Source: Smittia aterrima
Lineage: Eukaryota > Arthropoda > Insecta > Diptera > Chironomidae
Direction: 5' to 3'
Assembly: GCA_033063855.1 (NCBI GenBank)
Contig: CP093829.1
Coordinates: forward strand, 23,963,537 to 24,027,536
Length of the DNA: 64,000 nt
Part shown: piece after piece, positions 24,862 to 33,186 of the stretch
Numbering within the stretch: the first letter of the stretch is position 1
Layout: every line of letters starts with the position of its first letter
The notes under the pieces: generated by a model
The model's database searches: none
Seen by the model: the letters and a program-made list of their open reading frames with translations, nothing else
Told to the model about the DNA's origin: nothing
Program-made: the position numbers and the translations under genes

Positions 24862-27800
24862 ATGGTTCAGGAAGATGAATCGTCTCATGTCTTGCCTCAG
24901 AAGTTTGGTGGAGGTCCTCACGGAGTTGGTAATTATTTTAGTTTCTTCAATCGAATGAGCGTTCTCTGGAAATTTATTTTTTTGCAGGAGATCCTGAAGA
25001 CAAAACTCTTCGTCGAGTCGAATCAGAAGTTTTGGTCCCCAAAGTAATGCGAGAGAAAGCTAAAGTCGAGAAATGCTTCGAAGAAGTTAGTGCATTTGAG
25101 TCTTGTTGCAAACAATATTCTCTCCTGATGGTCATCACTTGTAGAAAGCAAAACGACGAACTAAAGAACTGCCTCTCTAAATGGTGAGATAATTTCAGGG
25201 GGTAAATATCTCAGCAAAATCGGCTAAAGTATAACTATTTTGAGCTTTCATACGAAAAATGACGAGAAATGTAGATTTGTGTGCTACGAAAAGCATCCAC
25301 TCTATGAAACGTTTTCGAGTGGGAATATTGAAAATGAAACATGGTCACAGGTGTTGTGATGAATATTTACGATGTCTAGAGGAGCCCGGCTCTCCACACT
25401 CGAGAGCGACAGAGGTATCTCGGAAACGCTAACAAATTGCTTTATGCTTTCTTCTCCGTTTCTCATTTTTATGTTGTACGTGGATGAGTGTTGGTTGCGA
25501 TGATTTGAGTGTGTATAAGACAGTGATCAAAAATTTAGAGCGTCCAACAGTTTCAGTCACAATTTCTGTCATTCGTTGCGCATTTATTTTTTTAGTCGTG
25601 ATTTTGCATTCATCTTGATCAGACGTGTGTGTCATCCAGTGAAAAGAAAAAGCAAGATGTCTACCATTGAGATTTGTCTGCTGTCAAATACTTTGGAGAT
25701 TACGTGTCTTCGGGTTCATACATTCCTTTGTGGATTGGCAACCGTTCATTTGATTACCGACGTTCGGGATCCTGCTCTGGCCAATCGCCCGGCGTTTTTC
25801 GTGATAATGGCCCTTCAAGATGGGTTACAGTTGTTACAGAACCCAACTTTAACGATTGACGGAGTACATCTGCACTTGTACGAAGTATCGAGGAATCCGT
25901 TTTTTTTTTTTTTTTACTTCTAACAATTTGGAAGTTTTTATTTCATATTTCTTTGTATTTTACAGCTAAAAGTGCTTTAGTTTCTTCGCTGGTTGATTCT
26001 TCCACTGTGGCCCTCCCGCTTTGAATTTAATCTTTGCGGGTTCCGGCAATTGTTTGGAGGTGGTTCCATTTGTGATGTGTCACCCCCTGTTGTTAGTGGG
26101 CCTCTTTCTGGCGTCCCCTTCCATGTCGTCCTGTGTTGGCTTCTTTACGGCGTCCTTTTCCGTTGTCCCTGGCTGCTGCTCGTGTCTTCCTCAATCTGCT
26201 GTGACTAGGGGAAACTAAGGGAAGAGAGGATTTGTGCAAGAGACGGCAAAAATAATTTTTGCTGTCCTCGCTTGTCGGCTGAAATGGCATAGTGGTTTTC
26301 ATAACAAGTCTTTCATTTCCGTTGCACAAACATGATCTTTATTGGTCTGATTACAACATTAGTCTTACGAGCCCTTTTCATTGGCGGTGGCGTCGTAGTT
26401 TGTTGTTTTTTTTTTTTTTGTTTCTGACAATTTGGAAGTTTTTATTTCAAGTTTCTTTGTGTTTTACAGCTAAAAGTAATTTAATTTCTTCGCTGGTTGA
26501 TGCTTCCACTGTGGCCCTCCTGCTTTGAATTTAATCTTTGCGGGTTCCGGCGATTGTTTGGAGGTGGTTCCACTTGCGGTGTGTCACCTCCTTGTTGATG
26601 TGGGCTTCTTTTTGGCGTCCCTTTCCATGTCGTCTTCCTTTGGCTTCTTTTTGGCGTCCTGCTCCTTTGTCCCTGGCTGCTGCTCGTGCCTGCCTCGATC
26701 TGCTGTGGCTTGGGGATCTGGGGAAGAGAAGGGATTTGTGCAAGAGACGGCAAAATAATTTTGCTGTCCTCGCTTGTCGGCTGAAAGCTGTGGATTGTGC
26801 ATAAATAAATAGATGTTCCATTTCCTTTCGACAACCTTGCTTTTTATTGTTTTCTATACGACATTTGATTCTTTTGCCTTTGGCTTAGTTGCGTCGACGG
26901 CGATGGAAATTCACGCGACGTAATTTGGCTTCGTTGCTCAGGTATCTCTTCCTGCTTTCCGTTTGGAATCTCTTGACTCTGTGTACGTCATGCATTACGA
27001 AAGTTTCTTCGTCGATCTTAATCGTGCCAAGCTTGAGTAGCCTGGCGCCATCCAGTGTGCTAATGACCGCGTAATGTGTTGGATTGATCTCTCGTTCTAC
27101 GTCCTTGATGGTGTGAACTCCAATTACCTCCACCAATCCGTTTAAGTATTCGTAAAGTCTGAATAGAGTCACCTCAGCTGTTGTGGAGGTGAAAGCTATT
27201 TCAATTGTAGCCACTTCTTTGCTTGTTCCTGCCATTACTTTTTTTTTTTTTTTTTTATTTCTCAGACTGCAACATTTGTCTTAATTACATTGCATGAAAT
27301 TTATTCCTGCTCGCCGACTTGTTGGTTGCTGTAGCCCTCCCGATCTGACGCTGTCCTTCCTTCGAGTCCTCGGGTTCCGGCAGTCTGTTGCACCCGTCCA
27401 TGACGTTGTGCATTCCATTCATTCATCCCCCCCTCCCACCCTCCCACCCTTTTGGCTCCACACCGTCTCCTGACAGTGCTTCACAGCCCCCTTGCCCTAT
27501 TAACCTTGGTACTTCCCAAGTCCTTTTCCATTATTAGCTTCTTACCGATGGCGCCTATGATGTGCGACGCGTCTCAATCTATTATTGTTGCCCAGGTATC
27601 TTCTTCTGCTTTCAGTCTGGAATCGCGCTACTCTACTCACTTCGTGCATCACGTATAGGACTCCATCCACATTAACTGCTCCCACTTGAAGTAGATTGAG
27701 TCCGTCTTCCATTCCAATGATTGTGTAATACGTTGGCCTTGTTTCGTCTTGGACATCCATAATGGCCACAATTCCCCTCAGTCTCACCATGTCCTCCAGG

Positions 27801-28754
27801 AACCGAGCCATCCTCGCCAGGGTTACCTCTGATCCATTACTTTTTTTACCACTTTGAATTTTGAAGCTTGCTTCTAATTGTCCGTTTTTTTTTATGAACT
27901 TAAAAATCTTTATTTTTGCTTCATTCTCGTTTCAGAGTTCGGGATCATTATCTGACCCTTACGTTGGAAGTTTTCTTGAACGAAAAGGAAATATGATAAT
28001 TTCGCATGATAATTTCTTTGCAAGAGTCAGATAGTGATTCCCGAGGCATCGCAGGGATAGACAAGAAGAAATTTGATTGGATTGTGTTTACGTGATTAAA
28101 GCATGATATTATTAAAATCATTTTTGAATGAGTTAGTATGCGAATAAATGTTAAAGATCATAAAAGATATTTTTCACTGGTATTAGCAGTGTGCGATTTT
28201 TTTAAATCTGGTTCAATATATGTTTCAATATTTGCGTTTTGCACAACGAGTGACAGAAACTGTGACTGAAACTGTTAGACGCTCTAAAATTTTTGATCAC
28301 TTGATCACTGTCTTATACACACTCAAATCATTGCAACCAACACTCATCCACGAACAACATATAAATGAGAAACGGAGAAGAAAATTCTCTGCATACTCTG
28401 TCTCATCAAAACTCATCTCTAATTATGAAACTGAAATTTTTACAATTTTTTTTTTTCAAATTTAACCGACAAATTGCTCCGAGGAAGCAAAAGTCTGTTA
28501 TAAATATAACTATTTTATAATGGTTATTTTTGGGACCTTTTACATTATAACCACCGAGATATTTACCCCCTGGATAACTTATTGAAGATTGAGCTCACAA
28601 TTTAAAGAAACTTCATTGTAGGTATCAAGACGACGTCTTCAAAAAAGAATGCACAGAAGTTTATCTTAACGAGCGATCAGAATTTAGGAAAACCGGTCTT
28701 CAGAAGAAACACCGAGACTATCTGGCGAAGCAAAAAGAAGCTGGAATCGTTTAA
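24862..28754 (+). CDS. COX assembly mitochondrial protein 1 (CMC1), twin CX9C
   Basis: Small mitochondrial intermembrane-space protein needed for cytochrome c oxidase biogenesis. Exons: 24862-24928, 24988-25183, 28622-28754 (396 nt, 131 aa). The twin CX9C motifs are intact: C52-x9-C62 (CFEEVSAFESC) and C74-x9-C84 (CRKQNDELKNC), the cysteines oxidised during Mia40/CHCHD4-dependent import. An N-terminal K-F-G-G-G-P-H-G stretch and a C-terminal Lys-rich helix match the family. I chose the ATG at 24862 because upstream in-frame sequence is non-conserved. The second intron is 3.4 kb, almost entirely a transposon (25196-28572) inserted 12 bases after the donor. An AATAAA lies at 28768, inside the last codons of the convergent TSEN2 or its 3' flank. 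Confidence 0.93.
25188..25195. repeat. left target-site duplication of the CMC1-intron element
   Basis: gataattt directly before the left terminal repeat. Its partner is gataactt at 28573-28580, one mismatch in eight. Confidence 0.75.
25450..25582 (+). repeat. left copy of internal inverted block with TATA-like motif
   Basis: Matches the reverse complement of 28240-28382 closely. Shared text includes cttctccgtttctcattt, gtggatgagtgttggttgc and gatttgagtgtgtataag. The TATA-like tataag at 25514-25519 and the ttcagtcac further on point into the element, upstream of the ORF at 25657. A promoter role is inference; the distance from TATA to the ttcagtc motif is about 40 bp, longer than usual. Confidence 0.6.
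25657..25923 (+). pseudogene. element ORF D: small alpha/beta protein, tail lost
   Basis: 88 codons from ATG 25657. Residues 1-80 align by eye with the two minus-strand ORFs at 26885-27235 and 27542-27811. Shared features are TIEI at the start, a middle stretch ending F/Y-x-V-I-x-x-x-D-G, LLQ, a hydrophobic IDG/VDG turn, and Y/H-E-V-S-R. Where the relatives continue into a basic tail (RFQTESR and on), this copy runs into a poly-T tract at about 25900 that encodes only Phe, so the tail is missing. Function is unknown. The alternating strand/helix pattern suggests a ferredoxin/RRM-like fold, which is speculation. Confidence 0.5.
25903..26290 (-). repeat. unit C, copy 1 (decayed) of a tandem duplication
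   Basis: Begins with a poly-T tract and shares long near-identical stretches with 26407-26790, offset about 500 bp (for example the regions around 26010-26060 and 26510-26560). Read on the minus strand it corresponds to the Pro/Ser/Arg-rich ORF of copy 2, but carries in-frame stops in that frame. An alternative frame gives a 78-codon ORF (26329-26093) with an RHGRGRQKEAH ending. Confidence 0.65.
26481..26834 (-). CDS. element ORF C: basic Pro/Ser/Gln-rich small protein
   Basis: 117 codons on the minus strand, low complexity and strongly basic (for example GTSSSQGQRSRTPKRSQRKT, later PPPNNRRNPQRLNS), ending NQRRN. It looks like a nucleic-acid-binding or packaging-type tail protein, but no family is recognised. 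An overlapping 96-codon frame (26821-26531) is the one better kept in copy 1, so the true frame is uncertain. It lies between ORF B and copy 1, all read leftwards. Confidence 0.4.
   Translation of the reverse strand: MSKGNGTSIYLCTIHSFQPTSEDSKIILPSLAQIPSLPQIPKPQQIEAGTSSSQGQRSRTPKRSQRKTTWKGTPKRSPHQQGGDTPQVEPPPNNRRNPQRLNSKQEGHSGSINQRRN
26885..27235 (-). CDS. element ORF B: 116-aa alpha/beta protein with Arg-rich tail
   Basis: Best-preserved member of the element's small-protein family. It starts MAGTSKEVATIEIAFTST. Residues about 10-85 form a compact alternating hydrophobic pattern with TVKD/DG turns. The tail HRVKRFQTESRKRYLS, then LRRVNFHRRRRN, is strongly basic. The ATG follows directly after a run of about 17 A on the minus strand (poly-T at 27241-27257). 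The leftward relative D has lost the tail, and the rightward relative A has a similar tail (RFQTESRRRYLG). Unknown function. RNA or DNA binding is inferred only from the tail and fold-like pattern. Confidence 0.55.
   Translation of the reverse strand: MAGTSKEVATIEIAFTSTTAEVTLFRLYEYLNGLVEVIGVHTIKDVEREINPTHYAVISTLDGARLLKLGTIKIDEETFVMHDVHRVKRFQTESRKRYLSNEAKLRRVNFHRRRRN
27542..27845 (-). CDS. element ORF A: paralogue of ORF B, N-terminus altered
   Basis: Open frame back to about 27845, with the first in-frame Met at 27811 (89 codons). It reads SEVTLARMARFLEDMV and on to MHEVSRVARFQTESRRRYLG and VAHHRRHR, paralogous to ORF B by position and composition. On the minus strand an A7-GTAATGG leader like that of ORF B is present, but its ATG is out of frame with the conserved body, so the N-terminal strand seems lost or frameshifted. 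Unknown function. Confidence 0.45.
28240..28382 (-). repeat. right copy of internal inverted block
   Basis: Reverse complement of the left block (25450-25582), with one short extra atcaagtg step. Its TATA-like motif points leftwards, towards ORFs A, B and C. The two blocks therefore face inward, each upstream of a different gene set. Confidence 0.6.
28573..28580. repeat. right target-site duplication of the CMC1-intron element
   Basis: gataactt immediately after the right terminal repeat, paired with gataattt at 25188-25195. Confidence 0.75.
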
Positions 28755-28780
28755 AACTCGAAGTTCAAATAAATCTTTAA

Positions 28781-29625
28781 TTAGTAAACTTTATTGAAAC
28801 TCGTTGGCATGTCTTTCCGCTGGACCATAAATTCTTTCACTTTGAATTTGTCAAGATTTTCAAGATAATTTGATTGCTCGACTTCTTCCGGGAAGTAAAC
28901 TTCGAGATACAGAAGACACTTCCCAGTTGTTTCAGCGATTCTTTCATTTGTTTGATAATTCAGAGTCGGCAGGTGACTTTCATTTCTTTTAATTATCACA
29001 GCGAACGAAGCGTGGTTGAACTGAGGTCCATGCTTATAAGCCACTAAAAGAGAAGAAATCATTAAGCGAAAAGTTCAATTTGATTTAAAATTCTTTACTT
29101 ACAAAAGTCACAGCCAAACTTGATTCCAGGTTTGATCACCCAATTTTTGCTTTTGAGGTAGAGATAAGAAACGTAACATTCAACAAATGAATCCTTGAGA
29201 TTACTCAATGAAATCCACAATTGCTCTGTTGACATCAAACTTCCGATAAAAGGATCTTGAACTTGAAAATCGAAGAATTGATGAAGGAAAAAAGCTTCTT
29301 CTGGAAACAAAACTAAACTCCTTGAATCACTCGAAGTCTCCTCGTTCTTTTCATTGAATGACACCATTTGCCTTGGCTTTGGATTCAAACCAAAACATCC
29401 AGATTCATGAATTTGATCGATGAGACTGTTATCAAATATTTCAATGTCTAATCCAGTAAAATATCCACAAGCTGTCGATGTCAGATCAACTGGAAAAGGT
29501 TTCTGTACTTCAAACTTCCTTCCGCGAAATGGTTTTGGTTGAATTGGAAACATTTTAATCAAGAAATTCGTTTTGCTAGAAATTTTTTTATTTACATTTT
29601 GAAACTGCAAGAAAAACGTTTTCAT
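28781..29625 (-). CDS. tRNA-splicing endonuclease subunit Sen2 (TSEN2)
   Basis: Catalytic subunit that cuts the 5' splice site of pre-tRNA introns in the nuclear TSEN complex. Exons on the minus strand: 29625-29103 and 29043-28781 (786 nt, 261 aa). The C-terminal endonuclease fold is clear: YVSYLYLKSKNWVIKPGIKF, then the exon junction to DFLAYKHGPQFNHASFAVI. The expected catalytic triad is Tyr177, His185 (eight residues on, as in the family) and Lys216 in ETTGKCLLYLEV. The true start could be Met25 (29553, MFPIQPKPFRG), which begins the better-looking part. The gene is divergent from VhaSFD (about 150 bp) and convergent with CMC1 (26 bp between stops). The protein is shorter than vertebrate TSEN2 because the N-terminal region is reduced. 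Confidence 0.92.
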
Positions 29626-29775
29626 CGAAACACAAAAAGTTCAACTAAATTGTGTCTTGGATAGTCAAATAGTCCCGTGACCAGAAATTTGTGCAAAAGA
29701 AAATCTCGAGGAAAAGTGACTAAAAGCAGCCAAATCTCTTTGTTAAATTCTGAAAATTAACTTCAATTCACAAGA
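29626..29775. promoter_or_regulatory. shared TSEN2/VhaSFD upstream region
   Basis: Only 150 bp separate the two divergent coding starts (223 bp if TSEN2 starts at Met25), so both core promoters must lie here or inside the genes. No TATA box stands out. A bidirectional promoter is inferred. Confidence 0.5.
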
Positions 29776-32344
29776 ATGGCATCGAGTAACGTTGACGAGT
29801 TGATTTCATCTCATTTGGATGACAAAATCGGTAAGAAAGTGAAAAATTTATTTTGTTTTGAAAATTTCCTAAAAAATTTGGATCCTTAGACATGATTGCT
29901 GCCACCAGCGTTCTCCAGCAACAAGCTAGCGACATCAGAATGCAGAAGATCAACTGGCAGTCGTACAATCAATCGCAAATGATTTCCAACGAGGACTATC
30001 AATGCATCAGCGCTTTAGATAGCGAGAAGAAGGCTCAATACTTAAAGGATCAAACTACGCAATCAGCTAAGACCTTCTTGAACTTGTTGAGTCATGTGTC
30101 GAAAGACACGACAATCCAATACTTGCTCGTGATGATTGACGATCTCTTGACTGTACGTTTCATTCTCTTCTTTGTGATAATTTTTCTAAACTCGAATTGA
30201 TTTTTTTAGGAAGACCACTCAAGAGTTGAGATCTTCTTGGACTACGCTTCGAAGCGTAAGGAGAATGTTTGGGGACCTTTCTTGTCTCTTTTGAACCGCA
30301 GCGACGGATTCATCATCAACATGTCGTCGAGAATTCTCGCCAAGTTGGCTTGCTGGGGACACGACCAAATGCCAAAGTCGGATCTTAACTTCTACTTGCA
30401 ATGGCTTAAAGATCAACTCGTCGTCAACGTAAGTGATTGCTAATCAAATCATTTCCTTCTAGTTGTTGTCATCAAGTTCACGCTTTAGTAAATTGTGCTT
30501 ATCTTCCTGTCATCATTACGACCAAAATCTGTTCCATCATCGAATTCGTTCATCCGTCCGTTGTTGCTGAAAGAAATTTCTTTAAAAGCGTAAACGATTT
30601 GAGTTGATTATTGAAATCATCTCGTCCATAAGCCTTTTCTAATCAACTTCTCAAGTGTAACTCATTAAGATTAATCCAACTTACGAGAACTAACTGATCA
30701 ACAATCTTTAAACTTCATAATGATCTGGTGACTAACAAAACAAAAAATCAGAAAATTCCTTTTAAAAAAATCTAATGCAACTAAACACATTGAATAGAAA
30801 GCTTCAATGCTATATTTTAATAATATTCTCTCTTTTCCTCTGCGTAAACCAAAAACTTCTGATTTAATCTTGAAAATATCTCAATTCGAACAAAATAATA
30901 ATAAACCAAAAAAAAAGGCCAACGCGTACGTTAAAGAATTAACTGAGCTCTTGAAGCAAACAGCTCGAGGGCATGCTAAGGAGAAGGAACATCATCACCA
31001 CATGCATTTGTTCCACCATCATCATCATCACAAGGAAGCGCAGCAGCCACAAACTGTTGAAAAATATCGAGAAGTGTCAAGTTCAATCGATGAGCCGAAT
31101 GCGATGCAATCGAGCTCTTCTGCTTGTGGCCCTCACTTGAAGCTTACGGTCGGTAGAATAGTGTGATGATAGAACAGGATGATTTTATTTGTGTTGCGCA
31201 ATTTGATGATGCTTTTGATAGTTTGAACAAAATTGTGCAATGTCGCTCTCTAATGATTTGCTTTTGGCTTTCGTGATTAACTTGCGAAAGCTTCTCCGAG
31301 TTTCAGGCGATGTCCAAAGAATTCATTTAATTTTCTGATTTTAGAACAACGAATACATTCAATCAGTTGGCCGTTGTCTCCAAATGATGTTGCGCAACGA
31401 TGACTATCGTTTCGCGTTCGTCTCCGTCGATGGAATTAGCACTTTGATTTCAATCTTGTCATCAAGAGTTAACTTCCAGGTAATTTGTCTAATTAATCAT
31501 TCAAATTGTTTTCTTATTTTGTAACTTCCTTTTAAGGTTCAATATCAACTTGTCTTCTGCTTGTGGGTCTTGACATTCAATCCACTTCTCGCTGAGAAGA
31601 TGAACAAGTTCAATGTTATTCCAATCTTGGCTGATATCTTGAGCGATTGCGCAAAGGAAAAGGTCACGCGCATTATTCTCGCTGTTTTGAGAAACTTGAT
31701 TGAAAAGCCTGAAGACGCTCAAGTCTCGAAGGAACATTGCATTGCAATGGTTCAATGCAAAGTATTGAAGCAATTGTCGATTCTCGAGCAGAGACGCTTC
31801 GACGACGAGGACATCACTGGAGATGTTGAATTCCTCACTGAAAAGCTCCAAAACTCTGTCCAGGATCTTTCATCGTTCGATGAGTATTCCACTGAAATTA
31901 AATCTGGTCGCTTGGAATGGTCTCCAGTCCACAAATCAGCAAAGTTCTGGCGTGAAAATGCTCAACGTTTGAACGAGAAGAATTACGAGTTGTTGAGAAT
32001 TTTGATTCATCTTCTTGACACTTCAAAGGACGCATTGGTTTTGTCTGTTGCTAGCTACGACATCGGAGAATATGTTCGTCATTATCCTCGTGGAAAACAG
32101 TGAGTTCCCATTATGATGAAACCTAATTTCTGTTTTCTAAAATAAACTTCAAATTCTTTTTAGTGTCATCGAACAATTGAACGGAAAACAACTTGTTATG
32201 CAACTTCTTGGTCACGACGATCCAAATGTGAGATATGAAGCCCTTCTCGCCGTTCAGAAGCTCATGGTTCACAACTGGGAATACCTCGGAAAGCAACTCG
32301 AGAAGGAAGTCGCTCCAGGACAAGCAGTCGCCGCAAAATCTTAA
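29776..32344 (+). CDS. V-type proton ATPase subunit H (VhaSFD)
   Basis: Regulatory HEAT/armadillo-repeat subunit of the V1 sector that couples and silences the proton pump. Exons: 29776-29830, 29890-30152, 30210-30428, 30918-31148 (cassette), 31345-31479, 31537-32099, 32164-32344. This gives 471 aa without and 548 aa with the cassette, both in frame. Conserved blocks include QMISNEDYQCISALD, WGPFLSLLNRSDGFI, CKVLKQLSILEQRRFDDEDI, SVQDLSSFDEYSTE, LEWSPVHKSAKFWRENA, GEYVRHYPRGK and KLMVHNWEYLGKQLEKE. The cassette (77 codons) is His-rich. Its donor (ACG then gtcggt) is weak, and read-through gives VGRIV and a stop, so it may instead end a truncated form. PolyA signal AATAAA is at 32552. Confidence 0.95.
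30918..31148 (+). CDS. His-rich cassette exon of VhaSFD
   Basis: 77 in-phase codons after a run of A and an AG acceptor: NAYVKELTELLKQTARG, then two His clusters (EHHHHMHLF and six His), then a Ser-rich stretch. It sits at the junction where human subunit H runs directly into NNEYV. The insertion point is between the two armadillo halves. The weak donor suggests regulated or inefficient use. Confidence 0.7.
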
Positions 32345-33186
32345 GCTCGACTTAGTATTATCTTTCCATGCTATAGTGAAGCTGTACATAAGAAAATATC
32401 CTTTGTCTTACTAGAAAAACGTTTCGCGAGTTCCATTTGTCGAGAATCATTTTACCCATTTTGAAAGTAAATCCTCTTTGTTTCGACGAAGTTGAGTCAT
32501 TCCATGCCAGCTGGCTTGCTTTGCAAATTAAATTTGAACCGATGTGTGTAAAATAAAACGAAGAAAATTGATAATTCAAATCATATATTTAACAAAAAGG
32601 AAATTAAATGTTCTACAAAATAGACGTAGGTTCGTCAAAGCTGGCAAAAAAAACTATAAGAAATGTTATCACAATAAAATATATTAAATTACATCATCAG
32701 TTGTTGTTGTTGCGTTTCTTAACTTTAATTTAACATTTAGTAAAATATTCTCTTCATACAACGAATCACAAAAATAAAATGAGATGAGCTCTCTTTGTGA
32801 TTCCAGATTAAACATTTCTAGACTAAAAGTTCACGGCTCTCCCGAAGCTATGAGATAACTTGAGTCAGTTGATTAATATTACATCAGACACGAAGCTCTT
32901 TCGATTCAGAAATTAAAGGAAAATCGAGAGCTTTCACAATTCAAAGCGAATTTCTCTTGTCCAGGCTTTGAATTGAGGAAGCGTCGTGTTGTTATGCAGG
33001 TGATAGCCAGGAATGTCTCTTAAGTCGTAATCTCTTGAATACTTCGATTATGTTGATCTTAACTGGCGTGAGTCGTCGTCACTTTAAAATTGTGTGCAGT
33101 CCTGACTCACTTGAAAGAATTTGTCTAAATTATTTTAAAATCTTTGCCCTCGCCTTAATGTTAATTGATTTTTGTAGTTGATATGT
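32345..33186. other. convergent 3' region of VhaSFD and MFSD1
   Basis: 842 bp between two stop codons on opposite strands. The VhaSFD polyA signal is at 32552. The remainder is AT-rich and probably the long 3' UTR of the MFSD1-type gene. No ORF with a domain. Confidence 0.6.

Larger units (their letters stand above)
25196..28572. mobile_element. 3.4-kb hAT-like DNA transposon in the CMC1 intron, no transposase recognised
   Basis: Both ends carry the perfect 17-bp inverted repeat CAGGGGGTAAATATCTC (25196-25212 and 28556-28572). They are flanked by 8-bp direct repeats gataattt (25188-25195) and gataactt (28573-28580), which match at 7 of 8 positions. CA...TG ends with an 8-bp duplication suit hAT, although P and Zisupton/KDZ elements also make 8-bp duplications. 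Inside, a second inverted block of about 135-143 bp recurs near each end. Between the blocks lie several small ORFs on both strands, four poly-T tracts and a tandem duplication. No ORF is long enough for a transposase, so this is a non-autonomous element or a decayed larger one carrying passenger genes. Confidence 0.85.

Noticed and set aside
25429..25635. Similar 68- and 81-codon ORFs at 25429-25635 (-) and 28220-28465 (+)
   Set aside because: Their likeness comes from the inverted internal blocks of the transposon. They read outward from the likely promoter side and show no domain.
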